The position numbers were made by a program, and so were the translations under genes. From Herbiconiux daphne (GTDB lineage: Bacteria; Actinomycetota; Actinomycetes; Actinomycetales; Microbacteriaceae): DNA of 64,000 bases. Location: contig NZ_JANLCJ010000003.1 of assembly GCF_024979295.1 (NCBI RefSeq), positions 248,001 to 312,000 on the forward strand, read 5' to 3'. The notes under the pieces are model-generated. The model was not told the origin of the DNA. It did not search any database and saw only the letters and a program-made list of their open reading frames with translations. Below are positions 58,822 to 64,000 of the stretch, in pieces. Every line of letters begins with the position of its first letter. The stretch's first letter is position 1.

Positions 58822-61800
58822 GAGGCGTCCAGAGCGGGTTCCGCGCGGTACTCCGACGTGCGCACGTCGCGCCACGGGCCGATCGGGTTGCCGCTCCAGC
58901 GCGTGCCGAGTGGCACGAGCTCGCCGCGCATGACGAGCGACGCCGGGCCCACGGTGCCCTGGGCGGCGATGCGGGCAGCCGGCAGGATGACGCTGTGCGG
59001 GCCGAGGGTGGCGCCCTCGTCGAGGATGACCGTGTCGAGACTCATGACTCGATCATGGAACAGATGCGTCTGAACCACACATCCGCGGTTCACCGTGCTC
59101 GCATCCGAGAGCGTCACCAGGTCGGCCTCGGGCAGCCAGTAGGTGTCGCACCACACCCCGCGGCCGATCGTGGCCCCGAGACTGCGCAGCCACCACACGA
59201 GTGCGGGGGTTCCGGCGGCCGCCTGGGCGAACCACGGTGCCGCGACCATCTCGGTGAAGGTGTCGGAGACCTCGCTGCGCCACACGAAGCTCGACCAGAG
59301 CGGATGCTCGCCCGGCGTGATGCGGCCGATCAGCGCCCATTTCGCCACCGTGCTCACCCCGGCGGCCACCGCGCCGGCCACGAGCAGCACCACCCCGCTG
59401 AGCAGGGCGGCCACCAGGGCGCCGAACGCGACGGTGAGCGCCGCCAGGGCGTAGAGCACCCCGAGTCCGATGGCGCAGGTCACGAACACCGGCACCACGC
59501 GGCCGAGCTCCCACAGCAGCCGGGCCACGCGCAGCCGGGCGGGCGGCGCGAAGGTGCGGCTGGCATCCGACTCGTTGACCGTGCGCCGCAATCGCACGGG
59601 CGGCGAGCCGAGCCACGACGAGCCGTTCTTCGCCTTGCGTGGCGCCGACGACAGCACCGCGACCAAGCCCTCGCGCGGAACCCGGTGGCCGGCCGCGGCC
59701 ATGCCGGAGTTGCCGAGGAACGCCCGTTCGCCGATCTCGGCGCGGGCCACGTGCATCCATCCGCCGCCGAGCTCGTAGGAGCCGACCAGGGTGTCGTCGG
59801 CGAGGAAGGCGCCATCGCGCACCGTGGTCATGGCCGGGATGAGCAGCACCGTCGACGCCTCGACGTCGCGGCCGATGCGGGCGCCGAGCAGCCGCAGCCA
59901 GACCGGCGTGAACAACCCCGAATAGAGCGGGAACAGCAGGGTGCGCGAGAGGTCGAGCAGTCGCTCGGTCGACCACAGCTGCCAGCCCACCCGGCCCCGC
60001 ACGGCGTGCACGCCCTCGCTCACGCCGAGACCGAGCAGCCTCGTGAACACCAGCACGAGTGCCGTGATGACGAACCCGGTGACGAGGGTCGCCGGCACGA
60101 GGGCGATCGCGCTGCGGCCGACGGCGTCGGCGATGGTGGGCGACCCCTGGATGAACGCCGCCACCACGGCCCCACCGGCGGCGAAGCCGACGAGCGGCAC
60201 GAGCGACATACCCACCGATGAGAGACCGTAGGCGACCAGCCATCGGGAACGGCGCGGCGGGCGCTCGGCCGGCCACCAGTCGCGGGCCTTGCCGATGCGC
60301 CGCGCGGGCGATCCCGCCCAGCGCTGGCCGGCCGGCACCCGGCCGAACACCGACGAACCCGGGTCGATCTCGGCCCGCTTGCCGATGCGGGCGCCGGGCA
60401 GCAGGGTGCTGCGGGCGCCCACCGTGCTGCCGGCGCCGATGCGCACGGCGCCCACGCGCACCGTGTCGCCGTCGATCCAGTAGCCCGAGAGGTCGACCTC
60501 CGGCTCGATCGCGGCACCGCGGCCCACGGTGAGCATGCCGGTGATGGGCGGCAGCGAGTGCAGATCGACGTCGTCGGCGATGCGTGCGCCGAGGGCGCGG
60601 GCGTAGTAGTTGATCCACGGCGCCCCCGCGAGGCTGACCGCGCCCACCTGGTGGGCGATCTGCTCCGCCAGCCACAACCGCAGGTGCCAGCCGCCGCCGC
60701 GCGGGTAGTCACCGGCCTGCAGGCCGTGCAGCAGCAGCCGTGAGGCGACCACCGAGATCGCCATGCGGCCGAACGGGGTCGCGAAGAGCACCAGCCCGAT
60801 CACGAGCACCCACCACGGCACCACCGGCAAGAACCTGAAGCCGCCGACGGGGGCGAGAACAGCGGATGCCGTGAGCAGGTAGACGAGCCAGCGAACCCCC
60901 GCGAGCACGAACAGGGGCACCCCCAGCACCGTCTGCAGCACGCGCATCCGTAAGGGGGTGTGCGGCACGACCGAGTCGCTCGCCACCCGCGGCGACTCGG
61001 GGGCCCGGGCGTCGACCTCGGCCGACATCGCGGCGAGCCGCGGATGCGCGTAGATGTCGGCCACCGTGAACTCGGGATCGATCTCGCGCAGCCCCGCCAC
61101 CAGTTGCGCGGCCGCGAGCGAGCCTCCGCCGAGGTCGAAGAAGTTCGCGTCGGGGTGGGTCACCGGGGTGCCGAGCACCGCCGTCCAGAGGTCGGCCACC
61201 CGTTTGAGTGCCGGGTCGAGGTCGCCCTCCTCCCCCGTGTCGGCGCCGGGCAGCGGCCAGGGCAGCGCGGCCCGGTCGACCTTGCCCGAGGTGCGGGTGG
61301 GCAGGTCGTCGAGCACCGCGATGAGCGGCACGAGCGCCGCCGGCAGTTCGTCGCGCAGGCGCTGCACGGCGTCGTCGCGGTCGAACGACTCGGGGGCTGC
61401 CGCCACGACGTAGCCCACCAGCATCTGGTTGCCCGCAGCGGTCGTGCGCACCGCCACGGCGGCGCCCGAGACGCCGGGAAGGTTCTGCAGCGCCGCTTCG
61501 ATCTCGCCGAGCTCGATGCGGCGCCCGCCGACCTTCACCTGGTCGTCGGCGCGGCCCTGGAACACCAGGCCCTCGCTCTCGAAGCGCACGAGGTCGCCGC
61601 TGCGGTAGGCGCGCTGCCAGCCGAGCGAGGGCATCGGGGCGTACTTCTCGGCGTCCTTGGCCGGGTCGAGGTAGCGCGCCAGCCCTACTCCGCCGATGAT
61701 CAGCTCGCCCGTCTCGCCCTCGGCCACGCGGTCGCCCGCGGCATCCACGACCGCGAGCTGCCAGCCGTCGAGCGGCAGTCCGATGCGCACGGGCCCCGGG

Positions 61801-62828
61801 CCTCCGAGCAGGGCGGCGCAGGCGACGACGGTGGCCTCGGTGGGGCCGTAGGTGTTCCACACCTCGCGGCCGCCGGTCGAGAGCCGTTCGCCCAGCTCGG
61901 GCGGGCAGGCCTCGCCGCCGAAGATGAGCAGCCGCACGTTCTCGAGCGACTCCACCGGCCACAGGGCCGCGAGGGTGGGCACGGTCGACACGACGGTGAT
62001 GTCGCGGGTGACGAGCCAGGGGCCGAGATCCATGCCGCTGCGCACGAGCGAGCGGGGCGCGGGCACGAGGCAGGCGCCGTTCGCCCAGGCGAGCCACATC
62101 TCCTCGCACGAGGCGTCGAACGCCACCGAGAGACCGGCCAGCACCCGGTCGCCCGGGGCGATCGGCTCGTCGCTCAGAAAGAGGCGCGCCTCGGCGTCGA
62201 CGAAGGCGGCCGCCGAACGGTGGCTCACGGCGACACCCTTCGGCGTGCCGGTCGACCCCGAGGTGAAGATGATCCAGGCGTCGTCGGTGAGCTCGGGCGG
62301 CGACACGATCGGCAGGGCCGCGGTGCTCGCGTGCGGCGGCTCGACGCGGGCGAACAGGCGGGTCGGGGCATCCGGTTCCGGCGCCTCCGGCTCCGGCTCA
62401 TCATGTTCCGGCGCCGCGACGCCCCGCGGCGTGTAGACGCCGGTGCCCGAGATGACGCCGGCCACCCGCGCCTCGCCGAACACGAGCTCGGCGCGTTCGT
62501 CGGGATCGTCGGCGTCGACCGGCACATAGGCGGCCCCGGCCACGAGCACCGCGAGAATCGAGACGTAGAGCTCACGCCGCCCTGACGGCATCCGGATGCC
62601 CACCCGGTCGCCCCGGCGCACCCCGGCCACGTGCAGCTCACCCGCGGTGGCGAGCACGCGGGCCATCAGCTCGCGGTAGCTCAAAGCGCCGTTCGCGTCT
62701 TCGAGGGCCGAGACCTCCGGATGCCGAGCAACGGTGTCGCGGAACACGTCGACGAGGGTGCGGGGCGGGGCGGCGGCGTCGCCCCGATCGAGCACCGCCT
62801 GGATCGAGGGTGTGGCCATGCGGGTCAT
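58818..62828 (-). CDS. Stand-alone NRPS: adenylation, carrier and membrane/hexapeptide-repeat terminal region
   Basis: A 1336-residue single-module synthetase. Residues 1-525 are an adenylation domain with IIFTSGSTGTPKGVAVSH, YGPTEAT, YRSGDLVRFE and GRADDQVKVGGRRIELGEIE. The carrier domain reads FFDLGGGSLAA, with the phosphopantetheine Ser near 567. The C-terminal 700 residues alternate membrane helices (around 640-700, 905-985, 1130-1190) with hexapeptide-repeat left-handed-helix segments (IGAGSTVGARSTLLPGARIG), matching the terminal domain seen in Pls-like synthetases. The product is unknown. ATG at 62819 is an alternative start. A PPTase and an M1 peptidase are linked. Confidence 0.9.
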   Translation of the reverse strand: MTRMATPSIQAVLDRGDAAAPPRTLVDVFRDTVARHPEVSALEDANGALSYRELMARVLATAGELHVAGVRRGDRVGIRMPSGRRELYVSILAVLVAGAAYVPVDADDPDERAELVFGEARVAGVISGTGVYTPRGVAAPEHDEPEPEAPEPDAPTRLFARVEPPHASTAALPIVSPPELTDDAWIIFTSGSTGTPKGVAVSHRSAAAFVDAEARLFLSDEPIAPGDRVLAGLSVAFDASCEEMWLAWANGACLVPAPRSLVRSGMDLGPWLVTRDITVVSTVPTLAALWPVESLENVRLLIFGGEACPPELGERLSTGGREVWNTYGPTEATVVACAALLGGPGPVRIGLPLDGWQLAVVDAAGDRVAEGETGELIIGGVGLARYLDPAKDAEKYAPMPSLGWQRAYRSGDLVRFESEGLVFQGRADDQVKVGGRRIELGEIEAALQNLPGVSGAAVAVRTTAAGNQMLVGYVVAAAPESFDRDDAVQRLRDELPAALVPLIAVLDDLPTRTSGKVDRAALPWPLPGADTGEEGDLDPALKRVADLWTAVLGTPVTHPDANFFDLGGGSLAAAQLVAGLREIDPEFTVADIYAHPRLAAMSAEVDARAPESPRVASDSVVPHTPLRMRVLQTVLGVPLFVLAGVRWLVYLLTASAVLAPVGGFRFLPVVPWWVLVIGLVLFATPFGRMAISVVASRLLLHGLQAGDYPRGGGWHLRLWLAEQIAHQVGAVSLAGAPWINYYARALGARIADDVDLHSLPPITGMLTVGRGAAIEPEVDLSGYWIDGDTVRVGAVRIGAGSTVGARSTLLPGARIGKRAEIDPGSSVFGRVPAGQRWAGSPARRIGKARDWWPAERPPRRSRWLVAYGLSSVGMSLVPLVGFAAGGAVVAAFIQGSPTIADAVGRSAIALVPATLVTGFVITALVLVFTRLLGLGVSEGVHAVRGRVGWQLWSTERLLDLSRTLLFPLYSGLFTPVWLRLLGARIGRDVEASTVLLIPAMTTVRDGAFLADDTLVGSYELGGGWMHVARAEIGERAFLGNSGMAAAGHRVPREGLVAVLSSAPRKAKNGSSWLGSPPVRLRRTVNESDASRTFAPPARLRVARLLWELGRVVPVFVTCAIGLGVLYALAALTVAFGALVAALLSGVVLLVAGAVAAGVSTVAKWALIGRITPGEHPLWSSFVWRSEVSDTFTEMVAAPWFAQAAAGTPALVWWLRSLGATIGRGVWCDTYWLPEADLVTLSDASTVNRGCVVQTHLFHDRVMSLDTVILDEGATLGPHSVILPAARIAAQGTVGPASLVMRGELVPLGTRWSGNPIGPWRDVRTSEYRAEPALDAS

Positions 62829-62858
62829 TGTGCCCGACGAAGGTTAACGGCGAGATCA

Positions 62859-62902
62859 TTGAACTATTCGGTTCATCGTTCTACACTGAACCACATGGTT
62901 CA
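62859..62902 (+). promoter_or_regulatory. Promoter and twin operator of the ArsR operon
   Basis: TTGAAC (62859-62864) and TACACT (62882-62887), 17 bp apart, end seven bases before the ATG at 62895, so the transcript should be leaderless. Two related inverted repeats cover the promoter: TGAAC-6-GTTCA (62860-62875) on the -35 box, and TGAACCA-CA-TGGTTCA (62887-62902) spanning the start codon. Both are likely binding sites for the encoded ArsR protein. Confidence 0.75.
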
Positions 62903-63230
62903 TCATGAAGTGCTCGACCGGGCGTTCGCCGCCCTCGCCGATCCCACCCGGCGTGACGTGCTGACCCGGCTCGGCGACGGGCCCGCCACCATCAGCCAGC
63001 TGGCCGACCCCGCGGGCATCACCGTGACCGGCATGAAGAAGCACGTGCAGGTGCTCGAAGCCGCCGGCCTCGTGGTGACCGAGAAGATCGGCCGCGCGCG
63101 GCAGTGCCGGCTCGGCACCGAGCGATTGGATGACGCCATGGCCTGGATCACCTTCTACCAGCGCCTCTGGGAACGCCGTCTCGACGGCCTCGAGGCCTAC
63201 TTCACCCTCACGAAAGGAACCGAGAAATGA
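62895..63230 (+). CDS. ArsR family transcriptional regulator
   Basis: A 111-residue winged-helix regulator. FAALADPTRRDVLTRLGDGPATISQLADPAGITVTGMKKHVQVLEAAGLVVTEKIGRARQCRL covers the whole fold, with MKKHVQVLEAAG as recognition helix. No Cys or His metal site is visible, which fits the SRPBCC-linked ArsR branch rather than metal sensors. An open frame extends upstream of the ATG but overlaps the NRPS gene. It overlaps the SRPBCC gene by four bases. Confidence 0.9.
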   Translation: MVHHEVLDRAFAALADPTRRDVLTRLGDGPATISQLADPAGITVTGMKKHVQVLEAAGLVVTEKIGRARQCRLGTERLDDAMAWITFYQRLWERRLDGLEAYFTLTKGTEK

Positions 63231-63724
63231 CCGATCAGACCGCATCGAGCAGACCCGTCGACGACGACGCCCTCAGCCTGCGGATGACCCGTTACCTGCC
63301 CGCCTCGCCTGACGAGGTCTTCGACGCCTACACCGACGCCCGCAAGCAGAAGATCTGGTTCAGCATCCTCGACCAGACGCCCGGCATCGTCGAGATCGAG
63401 GTCGACCTGCGCGTCGGCGGCGTGCAGACGGCGGTCTGGGGCCCCGACGAGAACACGCTGTTCCGCGAGACGCAGACCTTCCTCGTGATCGACCGGCCGA
63501 ACCGGCTGGTCACCGAATCGACGGGGTCGAGCCCCGACGGAATGACCATGACCACCCGCATCGACATCCGGTTCGACGCGCAGGGCGACGGCACGCTCGT
63601 GACCGTCGAGCAGACCGGGTTCCCGGTCGTCGAGGTGCGCGACTTCTTCGCCGGCGACGTCTGGGTCGGCGCCTTCGACCGCATCGAGGCGTTCCTGCGG
63701 CAGGAGGGGGCGCCGGATGCCTGA
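63227..63724 (+). CDS. SRPBCC/AHSA1 domain protein
   Basis: A 165-residue helix-grip protein of the Aha1/AHSA1 group: RYLPASPDEVFDAYTDARKQKIWF at the start, GVQTAVWGPDENTLFRETQTFLVIDRPNRLV in the centre, and a C-terminal helix. Genes of this kind commonly follow an ArsR regulator and are thought to bind a hydrophobic ligand. Its ATG overlaps the arsR stop, and its end overlaps the DUF1801 start, making a three-gene operon. Confidence 0.9.
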   Translation: MTDQTASSRPVDDDALSLRMTRYLPASPDEVFDAYTDARKQKIWFSILDQTPGIVEIEVDLRVGGVQTAVWGPDENTLFRETQTFLVIDRPNRLVTESTGSSPDGMTMTTRIDIRFDAQGDGTLVTVEQTGFPVVEVRDFFAGDVWVGAFDRIEAFLRQEGAPDA

Positions 63725-64000
63725 CACACCCGAGTCGGTCGACGCCTACCTCGCGGGGTTCCCCGCCGAGCAGCGCGACGTGCTGCAGCGGGTGCGCGAC
63801 GCCATCCACCGCGGCGTGCCGGGTGCGACCGAGAAGATCCGCTACGCGATGCCGGCGGTCATGCTGGGCGGCCGCTACGCGATCCACTTCGCGGGCTGGA
63901 AGAAGCACATCGGGCTCTACCCGGTTCCGGTGTTCGACGACGGACTCGAGGCCGAGATCGCGCCCTACCGCAGCGAGAAGGACTCGGTGACCTTTTCGTG
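63717..64000 (+). CDS. DUF1801 domain protein, 3' end outside the window
   Basis: The first 94 codons of a DUF1801 (YdhG-like) protein, starting at ATG 63717 within the end of the SRPBCC gene. SVDAYLAGFPAEQRDVLQRVRDAIHRGVPGATEKIRYAMPAV and GRYAIHFAGWKKHIGLYPVP match the family, which includes small iron-chaperone-like proteins. The reading frame is open to position 64000. Family function is poorly established. Confidence 0.88.
   Translation, partial: MPDTPESVDAYLAGFPAEQRDVLQRVRDAIHRGVPGATEKIRYAMPAVMLGGRYAIHFAGWKKHIGLYPVPVFDDGLEAEIAPYRSEKDSVTFS

Overview
The window is a single chromosomal segment of a high-GC (about 70 percent) Gram-positive actinobacterium. GTG starts are common, TGA stops dominate, gene pairs often overlap by ATGA or GTGA, and several promoters sit so close to the start codon that the transcripts should be leaderless. 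The gene content and the frequent GGATGC/GCATCC words suggest family Microbacteriaceae. That placement is an inference and the genus is not determined. I saw no rRNA or tRNA gene, CRISPR array, prophage or transposase. Nearly all sequence is coding on one strand or the other, in small operons with local regulators.

Layout, 1 to 24.5 kb: an ABC exporter whose ATPase carries a 215-residue disordered tail; a nucleotidyltransferase with a Wzm/Wzt-type glycan exporter; an operon SRPBCC - aldo/keto reductase - ATP-grasp/acyltransferase fusion; a 1253-residue RecB-like nuclease/helicase; a divergent TetR/EmrB drug exporter pair; a PhzF protein; a DrrA-DrrB-TetR operon behind overlapping palindromes; a lipoprotein; two copies of a 70-bp palindromic repeat; an NAD-dependent epimerase with an expanded Ala-His repeat; and an M18 aminopeptidase.

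24.5 to 45.5 kb: two non-coding blocks rich in short CGGGAGG/CCTCCCG palindromes around a hydrolase and a GNAT gene; a divergent SDR/TetR pair; a PadR regulator; a glycoside-use locus (GH3 glycosidase, sugar ABC transporter, LacI, ThuA-like protein, Gfo/Idh oxidoreductase) around a LacI-type operator; a second EmrB transporter very similar to the first; an EamA exporter, a CitE-like lyase, another Gfo/Idh protein, an FBP zinc-finger protein and an aldo/keto reductase.

45.5 to 64 kb: a truncated VOC gene, a luciferase-like monooxygenase, and a compact catabolic operon under an IclR regulator (CaiB/BaiF CoA-transferase, citryl-CoA lyase-like protein, LigB, LigA, TRZ/ATZ amidohydrolase, FMN reductase). 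The operon looks like an uncharacterised aromatic or N-heteroaromatic ring-cleavage route in which the opened acid is activated with CoA and split by a citrate-lyase-like enzyme. It is my main candidate for an undescribed system. After this come a PHP protein, a PPK2 kinase coupled to a phosphopantetheinyl transferase, a stand-alone NRPS (A-T plus membrane/hexapeptide-repeat terminal region) coupled to an M1 peptidase, and an ArsR/SRPBCC operon running into a DUF1801 gene cut by the window end.
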